Assembly: GCA_013375455.1 (NCBI GenBank) | Contig: JABXJT010000072.1 | Span: 1-24,186, forward strand | Direction: 5' to 3' | DNA: 24,186 bases | Source: Candidatus Helarchaeota archaeon | GTDB taxonomy: Archaea; Asgardarchaeota; Lokiarchaeia; Helarchaeales; HEL-GB-A | In this document: one piece after another, positions 1-8,400 of the stretch | Position numbering within the stretch: the first letter of the stretch is position 1 | Layout: each line of letters begins with the position of its first letter | Made by a program: the position numbers and the translations under genes | The notes under the pieces: generated by a model | Databases searched by the model: none | Told to the model about the DNA's origin: nothing | What the model saw: the letters and a program-made list of their open reading frames with translations, nothing else

Positions 1-32
1 GTCTTCTTCAGCAATCTCTCTTTATCCTTCAT
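1..32 (-). CDS. Start of an unidentified gene, cut by the window edge
   Basis: An ATG (complement of 30-32) lies 24 bases past the mrp stop on the same strand and opens a frame of ten codons reading MKDKERLLKK before the window ends. Co-orientation and close spacing suggest it follows mrp in the same transcript. No function can be inferred from ten residues. Its start codon touches a perfect inverted repeat at 31-57. Confidence 0.4.
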   Translation of the reverse strand, partial: MKDKERLLKK

Positions 33-57
33 AGGAATTATATCTACAAATTCCTAT
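31..57. repeat. Perfect 9-bp inverted repeat between mrp and the next gene
   Basis: ATAGGAATT (31-39) and AATTCCTAT (49-57) are exact reverse complements separated by 9 bases. One arm includes the first base of the mrp stop triplet and the other overlaps the next gene's start codon. In RNA it could form a hairpin that covers that start. It could also be a protein-binding palindrome or chance. Confidence 0.45.
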
Positions 58-938
58 TATTTATCTTCATTTTGTTCAATTTTCTTTCGAATATTGTGGG
101 TAATTCTGTTAAAAGCTTCCGCCGCCTTAGATTTTGCATTTTTAATAATGAATGGTATTCCTTTATCTCCATCCTGAGTGATATTTGCATCAATCGGAAT
201 ACTTCCCAAGAAAGGAATATCCATCTCCTCGGAAGCTTTTTTTCCACCACCTTCACTGAAAATTTTAGTTTCATGTCCACATTTCGGACATATAAATCCG
301 CTCATGTTTTCAACGATTCCCAATATAGGGACATGCATCTCTTTTACCATAGTGATACTTTTCCGGACATCCAATAACGCAACATCTTGGGGCGTTGTGA
401 CGATAACGACACCAGCAATATTAGGTATCAATTGTAAAATGCTTAACGGTTCGTCGCCCGTTCCTGGAGGTAGATCCACAATTATGTAATCCAATTCTCC
501 CCAATTTACATCTGTAATGAACTGCTTGATAGCCGTCATTTTCATGGGACCGCGCCAAATAACAGGAGTATCGGGATTGGAGAGTAAAAATGCCATCGAC
601 ATAACTTTCATATTTAACGGACCAATCGCTGGCATAATTCCATTTTCTCCTACAAATGGAACATATTGTTTAATTCCAAGCATTTTTGGGGTGTTTGGAC
701 CGTGTATATCTGCATCTAATACTCCTACACGAAGGGCATTCAGGGCAAAAGCTGTTGCTAGATTAATGGCAACTGTTGTTTTTCCAACGCCTCCTTTTCC
801 ACTCATAACTACGATCGCATACCTAACATTTTTCATTTTTTCACGAATTATTTTATGCTCTGCCTCCAATTGGGCCTTAAATTGTGCTTGCCTTTCTTCT
901 TTTGATGTTATACTTTGTTTGGCGATTTTCTCCGCCAT
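57..938 (-). CDS. Mrp/NBP35-type Fe-S cluster carrier P-loop ATPase
   Basis: Soluble ATPase of the Mrp/NBP35/ApbC family, which carries Fe-S clusters to apoproteins in the cytosol. From the ATG at 938 it is 293 residues, normal for archaeal members. It has the deviant Walker A motif SGKGGVGKTT (about residues 46-55), the family stretch DADIHGPNTPKMLG, the IVDLPPGTGD motif, and a C-terminal ENMSGFICPKCGH segment whose CxxC is the expected bridging-cluster site. The frame can be opened at a GTG (950), but GAGGTG lies 9 bases before the ATG at 938, so that start is preferred. It follows a zinc-ribbon gene by 23 bases, suggesting one transcript. In an archaeon with MCR-maturation and double-[4Fe-4S] genes nearby, a general Fe-S delivery role is reasonable; the specific client is unknown. 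Confidence 0.93.
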   Translation of the reverse strand: MAEKIAKQSITSKEERQAQFKAQLEAEHKIIREKMKNVRYAIVVMSGKGGVGKTTVAINLATAFALNALRVGVLDADIHGPNTPKMLGIKQYVPFVGENGIMPAIGPLNMKVMSMAFLLSNPDTPVIWRGPMKMTAIKQFITDVNWGELDYIIVDLPPGTGDEPLSILQLIPNIAGVVIVTTPQDVALLDVRKSITMVKEMHVPILGIVENMSGFICPKCGHETKIFSEGGGKKASEEMDIPFLGSIPIDANITQDGDKGIPFIIKNAKSKAAEAFNRITHNIRKKIEQNEDK

Positions 939-961
939 ATTTCTTTGCACCTCTTCTTTAA

Positions 962-1138
962 TTACTTTGATTCATAAATCAGAGAATTTTCCGATTCCAT
1001 TAATTTAAATTGTTCGTGAAGGTGCCCGATCATGCCACATCTTGGACAATAATAAAGGATATGGGAATTCATCTTCTCTTGCATCCACTCATGTCCACAG
1101 GATCGACATTTCAAAAAAACACTTTTCTTATCATACAT
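962..1138 (-). CDS. Small zinc-ribbon protein (58 aa)
   Basis: Translation of the complement gives a 58-residue protein beginning MYDKKSVFLKCRSCGHEW with a second pair in YYCPRCG. Two CxxC knuckles about 17 residues apart are a classic zinc ribbon. The gene ends 23 bases before the mrp start and reads the same way, so the two are probably co-transcribed. It is too short for many gene finders. The protein has no other domain; it may bind nucleic acid or act as a metal-binding partner. Specific function unknown. Confidence 0.75.
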   Translation of the reverse strand: MYDKKSVFLKCRSCGHEWMQEKMNSHILYYCPRCGMIGHLHEQFKLMESENSLIYESK

Positions 1139-1316
1139 TTCAATTGCCCTTTAGTTACAATTTATAACAAATATTCTCAATTAATTTAAGATTGAAATAA
1201 TAAATAAACATTTGTTTACATTCTGTAATTTGAAATAATTAAAAAAGTTTAGAAACAACTCGAAGGTAAATGAAGTAGAATGTGTTAACATAGATCTGAT
1301 GGGGTTGTGGCGGCGG

Positions 1317-1331
1317 GAGCTCGTAGAGCTC
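1317..1331. repeat. GAGCTC-GTA-GAGCTC hairpin in a GC-rich patch
   Basis: Two copies of the self-complementary hexamer GAGCTC are separated by GTA, so they can pair as a 6-bp stem with a 3-base loop. They sit in a G-rich patch (about 1299-1340) inside AT-rich intergenic DNA downstream of the lpd stop. No U-tract follows directly, so an intrinsic terminator is not convincing. A small structured RNA is possible but unsupported. Confidence 0.35.
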
Positions 1332-1370
1332 TAGGGGTGAGGAAGAAAATGCAAAGAAGATATATGGAAA

Positions 1371-3056
1371 TCAGGTGTTGGAATTTCCAAAAATAGCTTC
1401 AAAGTTGTAATTTGGAAAGATATATGCAGCAAGTATTTCCGGAGAAATTTCTTTAAAGACAAACTCAGGTTTCCGTCGTCGTCTAGCTTTATGGACTGAT
1501 AATCCATGAACATCTTCACAGGCTTCAAGGACTAATTCAGACATAGTCGGATGGCTATGAATTGTCCGTGTGATGTCTTCTACTGTAAGATTATTATTTA
1601 TAGCCAATGCGATTTCTGCTATAAGCTCAGGAGCTTCTGCACCAATGCAGGAGGCACCCAATATTTCATCCGTCTCTTGATCTGCTATTATCATCAGAAA
1701 ACCTTCTTCTTCTCCCTCGCATTTAGCTTTTCCTAAAGCGCTATATGCGAACCGTCCTATAAAAACCTTGTATCCCAGCAATCGTGCTATTTCTTCTTTA
1801 AGCCCCACAGAGGCAATTTCTGGGCTTGTGAAAATGGTTGTGGGCACGACATCATATGTAGCCATAGCCGGCTCAATATCAAACTCATTTAAACTTTCCA
1901 AGGCATTACTAACCGCAACATCACCTTCATAACTTGCAACATGCGCAAGCATTAGACCGCCTGTAACATCACCTATTGCATAAATACCTGGTTCATCTGT
2001 TTCAAGACTTGTCGGATTTACTTCAATTTGACCCTGGTTAATTTGAATATTAGTATTTTCAAGACCTAGATTTTTTACATATTTTGCCCTTCCGATTGAT
2101 ACAAGACAATAATCCGCCGTAAAATTGAATTTTTCAGCAGATTCGATTTCATCGGGGTTTTCTTTAGAAGAGCATGAAGTGATTTCAACCCTTTGTCCTG
2201 TATTTTTAACATCCAAACAATTGAGATTTTCGTGAATTTCAATATTCATTTCTTTAAACTTATTTTTCAATTCTTTTACAATCGATTTTTCTTCCGTTGC
2301 TAAAATACTCTCTAAATATTCTAAGATTATAACTTTTGAGCCTAATTTGCTAAAAATATATCCAAATTCACATCCAATTACACCTCCACCAATTATGAGA
2401 AGCCTTTTTGGAATAGTTTTAAAATTTGGATCTAATATATCATCACTCGTTAAAATCCGTTCGTGATCAATATTGAATGCAGGGATTAATGCGGGTTTAG
2501 AGCCAGTTGCGATGATAACCCTTCTTCCCTTAATTACTGTTTTTTCAGCTCCTTCAATTTTTACATAGAATCCGGAATCTATATCTCCTCCGAGGATAGA
2601 ACCAAAGCCAGGATATAATTCTACGTCATTTCTCTTAAGTAATTGCTCTATTTCACCTATCATTTTCCTGACAAGTTGATTTTTGTTTTCAACTACTTGC
2701 GTAAAATCTACTTTCGGGTCATCATGGAGGATAATTCCAAATTTCTTAGATTTCTGTTCAATATCTTCCAACAATTTTGCGGAAGCATAGAGCGCTTTAG
2801 TTGGAATGCATCCTCTATTTAAACAAGTTCCGCCTACGTGATCTTTCTCTATTATAGCAACTTTTGCACCGTATTGGGATGCTCGGATAGCCGCATGATA
2901 GCCCCCCGGCCCACCACCTATCACAATTAAATCAAATGTTTCCGTGGAAGTGGGAAATTTAGAACCTTCCAATTCTTTAACAACCTCCATTTTATTTATT
3001 TCATTAATATCAATTAATGCCTCATAACAAGCATTAACAAGTTCAGGATTCAACAT
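1371..3056 (-). CDS. lpdA: Dihydrolipoamide dehydrogenase (E3) family flavoprotein, extended at both ends
   Basis: FAD-dependent NAD(P)-disulfide oxidoreductase that reoxidises dihydrolipoyl groups with NAD+. At 561 residues it exceeds the usual 450-480. Visible motifs: FAD-binding VIGGGPGG (46-53), redox disulfide GGTCLNRGCIPTKAL (C78 and C83), NAD-binding IIGGGVIGCEFG, the second FAD motif AIGDVTGG, and the catalytic C-terminal HSHPTMSE. All catalytic residues are present, so it should be active. About 40 extra residues precede the FAD domain, and a basic KARRRRK stretch plus about 30 residues follow the dimer domain; both extensions are unrecognised. No E1, E2, lipoate or glycine-cleavage gene is adjacent, so the partner is unknown. 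The ATG at 3056 has only a weak ribosome site; an internal ATG (residue 23) would remove part of the N-terminal extension. Confidence 0.92.
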   Translation of the reverse strand: MLNPELVNACYEALIDINEINKMEVVKELEGSKFPTSTETFDLIVIGGGPGGYHAAIRASQYGAKVAIIEKDHVGGTCLNRGCIPTKALYASAKLLEDIEQKSKKFGIILHDDPKVDFTQVVENKNQLVRKMIGEIEQLLKRNDVELYPGFGSILGGDIDSGFYVKIEGAEKTVIKGRRVIIATGSKPALIPAFNIDHERILTSDDILDPNFKTIPKRLLIIGGGVIGCEFGYIFSKLGSKVIILEYLESILATEEKSIVKELKNKFKEMNIEIHENLNCLDVKNTGQRVEITSCSSKENPDEIESAEKFNFTADYCLVSIGRAKYVKNLGLENTNIQINQGQIEVNPTSLETDEPGIYAIGDVTGGLMLAHVASYEGDVAVSNALESLNEFDIEPAMATYDVVPTTIFTSPEIASVGLKEEIARLLGYKVFIGRFAYSALGKAKCEGEEEGFLMIIADQETDEILGASCIGAEAPELIAEIALAINNNLTVEDITRTIHSHPTMSELVLEACEDVHGLSVHKARRRRKPEFVFKEISPEILAAYIFPNYNFEAIFGNSNT

Positions 3057-3196
3057 GCTCTCATTTAACCCAATCTTTGATTATTATAATATTTTTCGGC
3101 AGTTATTGTTTTTCTTGGAATAAGAGATAATCTAATCCTTAGAATTGCCGTTAAAATCTCACCTTCGTAATTATAATTCAATTTTAGCCTCATCAT

Positions 3197-3625
3197 TTAT
3201 TTTTTAAGATTAGATCGCATGCTTCTCTTTTGTGCCTCTTTTAATAATCGAATTCTATTTTGAATTGCCCTGATAGCTATGGATACTGTTTGTATATAAG
3301 GAGTCATGGATTTATATTGATTTTCAATTGATTTAGAATTCGCAACCGTCCAAGAATTCATCGCCATGGCTTTTTGGCTTTGCTGAAGTTGTGTCTTGAA
3401 ATTTCTTAACCATTTAATTTTTTCCTTAAAGGTATCCATTTTAGCAAGAATTTTCTCAATAGACGTAAAATCGAAACCTGGTATTTTGTGTTTTAAAGCC
3501 AGTTTTTCATGGGTGCCCGTAGAACTTTCTTTGGAAATTTCTTCTCCTTCAGAATCTAGTTCAGTTTCTAAATCTAATTTCTCTTCTTCATAAATCTCTT
3601 GCCAATACACATTTTCTGTTTCCAT
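3197..3625 (-). CDS. Unknown 142-residue acidic/helical protein
   Basis: No family recognised. The N-terminal 45 residues are strongly acidic (EEEKLDLETELDSEGEE). The rest looks like amphipathic helices rich in Lys, Gln and Met, probably coiled coil, with a basic C-terminus. There is no signal peptide, membrane segment or metal motif. The ATG at 3625 is well supported: GAGGTG lies 7 bases upstream. The gene is divergent from the PhoU/AbrB regulator and shares its 148-bp upstream region, so it may be controlled by that protein; this is inference only. Real coding is supported by the ribosome site and protein-like composition. Confidence 0.7.
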   Translation of the reverse strand: METENVYWQEIYEEEKLDLETELDSEGEEISKESSTGTHEKLALKHKIPGFDFTSIEKILAKMDTFKEKIKWLRNFKTQLQQSQKAMAMNSWTVANSKSIENQYKSMTPYIQTVSIAIRAIQNRIRLLKEAQKRSMRSNLKK

Positions 3626-3717
3626 AATTCTTCACCTCATTTTTTTAGGTTCAAGTATTGATAAGGAAGCAAGGAAATTATACTTTCCGTAAGAAGAATA
3701 TAGACACGTTAAAAAAA

Positions 3718-3734
3718 CTATAAATATATATAAT
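3718..3734. promoter_or_regulatory. TATA-like element in divergent upstream region
   Basis: CTATAAATATATATAAT lies in the 148-bp gap between two divergent genes. Its centre is about 50 bases before the TTG start of the PhoU-like gene, compatible with transcription starting near 3750. Being nearly symmetric, it could also serve the minus-strand gene. Confidence 0.5.
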
Positions 3735-3773
3735 CTGTATACTTTTTATGGAAAATTATAAGGTTTATTAAAG

Positions 3774-4856
3774 TTGGTGTTCGACGTGGGCGTAAGAAAA
3801 ATTCAACACACGAGAAGCGGAAGTTTTTTCATAACCTTACCAAAAGCTTGGGTTACTGACCAGGAAATAGGTAAGGGTGAAGAATTAATAATCACTTTTG
3901 ATGAGGATGGGGCTTTAAAAATAAACACATTAAAAACCCAAAAAAGATATTACAGTGAATTTATAGTCCAGATAGAAGATTATACCGAAGAAAATTCATT
4001 AGAACGATGCATAAAAAGCTCTTATATCCAAGGATCAGATATAATTTCAATTATATCTAAAAATACTATTGTAGTGGAGAGAAAGAATATAATTGAAAAA
4101 GCCACATCAAATTTAATAGGAACAGAAGTTTCTGAAGAATTTTCGAATAAAATAACCATTAGAGTATTAGTAGATCCAGTAAGATTCCCCTTGCATATTT
4201 TAATAAGGAGAATATACACTCTTGTACATTCAATGCACGTGGATGCAATAAAATCCTTTACTGAAAACGATGAGGTCCTTGCGAAAGACGTTATTAATAG
4301 GGAAAAGCAAGTAGCTAAATTATATTTCTTAATGTTAAGGCAATTGAATTTATCATTAAGTAATAGACTGAATTTTGAAGAAATTTGCACGAGCGAGTTG
4401 AAAATAGATTGTGTATTTGGAATTGTTCTAGCTCGTGATTTGGGTAAAATGGCGCACTACGCCGTAGTAATAGCCAATCAAGTCATCAGACTAAAAGATA
4501 AAAAGATTACTTCGGAATTGAAAGAACATTTGAAAAAAATGTCAAGTTTCGTCGTTACCATGCAACAGAATGCTATCTTGGCTTTCTTTAAGGAAAATTT
4601 CATGAGGGCAAATAGAGTAATCAATAGCATCACTGAAGTCATCGCATATGATCTTAAAACTGAACAAGAAGTTCTAAAGAAGGTTGATGATGTTGGCATG
4701 ACTATAGGCTTAATAACAATTAGTCGGAATTTGAGGAATATCGCAAATAGCGCGGTTGATGTTTCAGAAGATCTTCAAGTCAAACATCGCCCCAAAACTA
4801 CCATAAAAAGAGAACTAGGTGCAGAACAGCCGGTGGATCCCTTGGAACTTATATAA
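3774..4856 (+). CDS. PhoU-like regulator with AbrB/SpoVT-type N-terminal domain
   Basis: Archaeal 'phosphate uptake regulator' architecture: an N-terminal swapped-hairpin AbrB-like DNA-binding domain (about residues 6-52, VRKIQHTRSGSFFITLPKAW) followed by PhoU-like helical bundles (about 120-340). PhoU proteins sense or relay phosphate status through the Pst transporter; archaeal AbrB-PhoU fusions are thought to act as transcription regulators. No pst or phosphate-transport gene is in the window, so its target is unclear. Length (360 residues) is normal. The start is uncertain: TTG at 3774, GTG at 3777 and GTG at 3786 are in frame, with no strong ribosome site. A TATA-like element sits about 50 bases upstream. 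It is divergent from an unknown small gene. Confidence 0.85.
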   Translation: MVFDVGVRKIQHTRSGSFFITLPKAWVTDQEIGKGEELIITFDEDGALKINTLKTQKRYYSEFIVQIEDYTEENSLERCIKSSYIQGSDIISIISKNTIVVERKNIIEKATSNLIGTEVSEEFSNKITIRVLVDPVRFPLHILIRRIYTLVHSMHVDAIKSFTENDEVLAKDVINREKQVAKLYFLMLRQLNLSLSNRLNFEEICTSELKIDCVFGIVLARDLGKMAHYAVVIANQVIRLKDKKITSELKEHLKKMSSFVVTMQQNAILAFFKENFMRANRVINSITEVIAYDLKTEQEVLKKVDDVGMTIGLITISRNLRNIANSAVDVSEDLQVKHRPKTTIKRELGAEQPVDPLELI

Positions 4857-4929
4857 TGAGTTGTTTAGAACATTTTGAAGTTTCGACCCATGTATCTCAC
4901 GTGCGACTCATTAAACAGTAATATTTTCC

Positions 4930-5021
4930 TTACTTCCCACAACCCACACATGTATCACGATTTACCCTTACTTGAACCCCCTCCATTCGTTTTACCACTT
5001 TTTTATAATCGGAGGGGCCAT
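4930..5021 (-). pseudogene. Possible broken ferredoxin-like gene
   Basis: On the complement, AAGGAG (5033-5038) precedes an ATG at 5021 by 11 bases and opens MAPPIIKKW before a stop. A shifted frame then continues into VRVNRDTCVGCGK and stops again at 4930-4932. The second piece looks like the beginning of a [4Fe-4S] ferredoxin (R-D-x-C-x-x-C-G). The downstream frames do not restore the remaining cysteines convincingly. This fits a decayed gene, or an assembly indel plus a nonsense change. The fragment is short, so coincidence is possible. Confidence 0.35.
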
Positions 5022-5092
5022 ATATACGCGATCTCCTTCTTGAAAGTAGTAACTCAATAATCTAAATATTTATTTTGCAATAAAAAAATGAT

Positions 5093-5294
5093 ATGGCTTC
5101 TTGTATTTTAAAAGAGACTCCCTTCCCAAAATGTCTACATAAGAAAGATATTATTAATTCTATTAAAAAACTCGGATATGAGGTCATTTTGGGGTCTAAT
5201 AATAAATGGGAAATCGAATAAAAAGCAAAAAAAAGATGATGCTGAAGTATATTATGACGATAATCTTCTCCTTGATGGTTCTGGCCATTGGTAA
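5093..5294 (+). pseudogene. Possible frameshifted small gene
   Basis: An ATG at 5093 opens 42 codons (begins MASCILKETPFPK, ends YEVILGSNNKWEIE) to a TAA at 5219-5221. The next frame then carries a protein-like tail, DDAEVYYDDNLLLDGSGHW, to a TAA at 5292-5294. The junction lies beside A5 and A8 runs, where indels are common. Joined, the pieces would make a protein of about 65 residues with a helix and a strand-rich tail; no family is recognised with confidence. It could also be an intact 42-residue gene. It is divergent from the ferredoxin-like remnant, 71 bases away. Confidence 0.4.
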
Positions 5295-5426
5295 CCCCTC
5301 AAATAGGTAAAAAATTTCGGATTAGAACTATTCCATAATTATTTATAAAGGCGAAAAAATAAGGTTCTATTATTCCTCTGAATTAGAAAATTTCCTGTAA
5401 TTAAAGCAAAGTGGGGGTTTTGAGTT

Positions 5427-5437
5427 AATTTTATACC
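5427..5437 (+). promoter_or_regulatory. TATA-like box for the large TPR gene
   Basis: AATTTTATACC is centred about 52 bases before the ATG at 5485, predicting transcription from about 5459 and a 25-base leader containing the GAGGTG ribosome site (5469-5474, 10 bases before the ATG). A second candidate, TTATTTATAAAG (5339-5350), would give a leader of over 100 bases. Confidence 0.45.
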
Positions 5438-5484
5438 AAACCATTAGTAAACAGCTTGATTTTGTAATGAGGTGTAATTAAATA

Positions 5485-8400
5485 ATGAATGAACAAAGAA
5501 TTCAACCATTTAGGAAGGCAGGTTATTTATGGTGGGATGGAAATATCCATCTCTATGATAAGGAAGCAGATGAAATAGCTTCTAATGCCCTGAATTTAAT
5601 AAAGGAAGACAGTTATTTAACTGCTTTAGAAACCATAACAAATAGACTTGGAAAAATAAATAAACCTTACCAAAAATTAATTTTATCTGTTCTGGCTGAA
5701 AATTGTGCTCTTATTTTGGGCCGTATAAAAGAGGCAGAAAAGTACTCTAAAGAAAGCTTAAAGCTTTCTCAAAAAAAGGAGCTAAAAGAAAATTACAATA
5801 ATAATTTATACATAATTAAAGGAATACTTCTCGGAAATAAAGGTAGAATTTCGTTCTTAAAAGGAGAACTCAAGGCAGCTTTAAACTCTCATCAAGATGC
5901 CTTAGAGATTTTTAAAACCGCAAATATTAAACAAGGAATAGCAAATCAATTAGCACAACTGGGGATTGTCTTTTACTATCAAGGGTTAATTAAGACCGCA
6001 ATAAGCAATCTTAGGGACGCATTAACTATCGACTCTGAGTTAAATGATAAAACTGGTGAGGTATTTGATTACTGTATCTTAATGGCTTATTTATCATGGA
6101 CGGGTGATATAATTGATGCCGTTCCAAAGCTTTCAAACTATCTAACGATCAGTAAAGAGAATAAAGATAAGTATGGTGAAGCTCTTACTTTAGACGTGCT
6201 TGGAATTTATTACTCTCTTAACAATTCTTATACTGAAGCACTTGAATATCATCAAAAGTCTTTAGAAATTGCCAGGGAAATTAAATCTAAATTTCTTGAA
6301 GTAAACCAGCTACAGTACATCGGAAATGTATATCGATATAGGGGTGATTTTAGCAAAGGTATTTTATCAATACAAGAATCACTTCAAATTAATACAAAAA
6401 TTGGTTACAAACTTCAAGAAGCTTTTGATTTGGACTTAATTAGCGCGATTTATCGAGATATGGGCCAATATAATAGGGCATTCAAGGCTAGTGAGAAAGC
6501 ATTGAAACTAGCACGGACCATCGGGTCAAAAATTTGTGAAGGCTCTGTCTATGAACATCAAGGATTTATTTTTTCAGCAAAATATGAATATCAGAACGCC
6601 CTGAATAGTTTCGAACGAAGTCTCCAACTTGCAAGGGAGATGGAATTAAAAACAGAAATACTGGATCAACTAGCTCATATTTCTGATATATATTTTTCAA
6701 TGAATGATTCAAATTTAGCTTTAAAATATTTGCAAGAAGCACAAACGAGTTCTCAAGCCTTAAAACATCGTTCAAAAATTTTTATTTCAGAAAGGTTAGG
6801 GCGTCTTTATTGGAATCAAGGCGAATTTGATGAAGCCTTAAAACATCATAAGGACGCACTCGAATTATCCCGTGAAATAAACAATAAAAATTGGGAGGCA
6901 GCAGAATTAGGGTACCTTGGAAATATATTCATTGCAAAATATGAAATAGATAAGGGTCTGGAATATGTCCAAAAAGCTTTACGTTTGGTAAGAGAGCTCA
7001 AGTATAAAATTGGAGAACGGAATCAGTTATTGAGACTTGCAAATGTATTTTCTGCAAAGAATGAATGGGATACCGCATTAAAATATCAACAAGAGGCGCT
7101 AGCAGTAGCTGATGAGATGGATTCTGAACCACACAGAGCAGCGGTTATGGTAGATATCGCTCAAACTTATTTTGAAATGGGAGATTTTAACAAATCATTA
7201 GCCCAATTTGAATCTGCATTAAAAATTTATCAAACAGTCGGTTCTAAAGTAGGGGAAGCTGACCTATTAAGTCGAATTAGCCATATTCATCTAGTAAAGT
7301 TGAATTTCGAAAAAGCAGAAGCATATGTACGTGATTCAATGAAAATCTATAAGTCGATTGGTAATAAAAGGAGAGAAGCCTTTCAGTTAACTAAGATAGC
7401 AACAATATATAGTGCTCTTAAAGATCATGACACTGCCCTGAAAACAATTCAAGAATCATTCGAATTAGGTCAGAACATTTGGTCCAAATTAGATAAGATG
7501 GCTGCTCTTACTATACAGGGTCAAATTTTAATCCATTTAGGGGATCTTGATAACGCTCTGAATTCTCTGAACGAACGTTTAAAGATTTCACGCGATCTAG
7601 GGAATAAAAAATATGAGGCTAATTCATTAGGTGATATCGGAGAAGTTTATTTACAAAAAAATGAGCTCGAAATTGCTCTCAAATACTTCACAGAAAGCTT
7701 AACCATTAGTAGAGATGTAAAAAATAAGTATATTGAGTCCAATATTACTGCAAAAATAGGAGAGGTAACGCTCCTTAAAGGCGATCTTAAAGGTGCGCTG
7801 GAACATTACCAACAAGCCTTAAAAATAGCTAAGGAATTAAAATCAAAATTTTTAATAACCAATCACAGTATGAGACTTGGAGAATTATTGGCACAGATCG
7901 GTGAGTATGATTCAGCACTGCTTTATTCCGAAGAAGCATTAAAGTTCCATAAAGAAATGGGTTCCAAAATAGCTGTTGCCGCTTGCTTGACAAGAATTGG
8001 GATGATTCATAATGCTAAGGGTGATAGTACTAAAGCTCTCGAATTTCTTAGTCAATCCCTAGAAATTGCTCGGGCAGAAAAAGAACCCTACAATGAAGGT
8101 GTTGCCTTGGCGAATATTGGAACGATACATATTGAAAAAGGAGAAATTCGAAAAGGTATTGATTTTTACCAAGAAGCCTTGAAGGTTATCGAACAAACTC
8201 CCGATAAAAGAAATTTTGCAGATCAGTTGACTAAAATGGGCGTGATTTGCATACAACTGAGCGACTATCTCGATTCAGGAATAGATTATCTTCAAGAAGC
8301 TCTAGAACTCCACCAGAAGTATGATAAAAAGACTTCCATTATGATCGACTTAGTTCAATTAGCTAAAGGTTATTCCATAAAGAACGATGCCCCTAGTGTC

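Larger units (their letters stand above)
4857..5484. other. 628-bp intergenic stretch with gene remnants
   Basis: No intact gene was found between the PhoU-like gene and the large TPR gene. It contains two short frame-disrupted coding remnants in divergent orientation (4930-5021 minus, 5093-5294 plus) and, near its right end, the TPR-gene promoter. The 61-codon open frame at 4875-5060 (plus) has no ribosome site or recognisable composition and is not considered real. Confidence 0.6.

Noticed and set aside
517..1008. 163-codon plus-strand open frame over mrp
   Set aside because: Antisense to a clear Mrp ATPase with intact motifs; its translation is low-complexity and resembles nothing.
1371..3056. 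Flavoprotein as mercuric reductase or glutathione reductase
   Set aside because: The GGTCLNRGCIPTKAL and HSHPTMSE signatures are those of dihydrolipoamide dehydrogenase, and no C-terminal vicinal Cys pair is present.
4875..5060. 61-codon plus-strand open frame after the PhoU-like gene
   Set aside because: No ribosome site, unnatural composition (many Pro, His and Tyr), and it lies antisense to the better-looking ferredoxin-like remnant.
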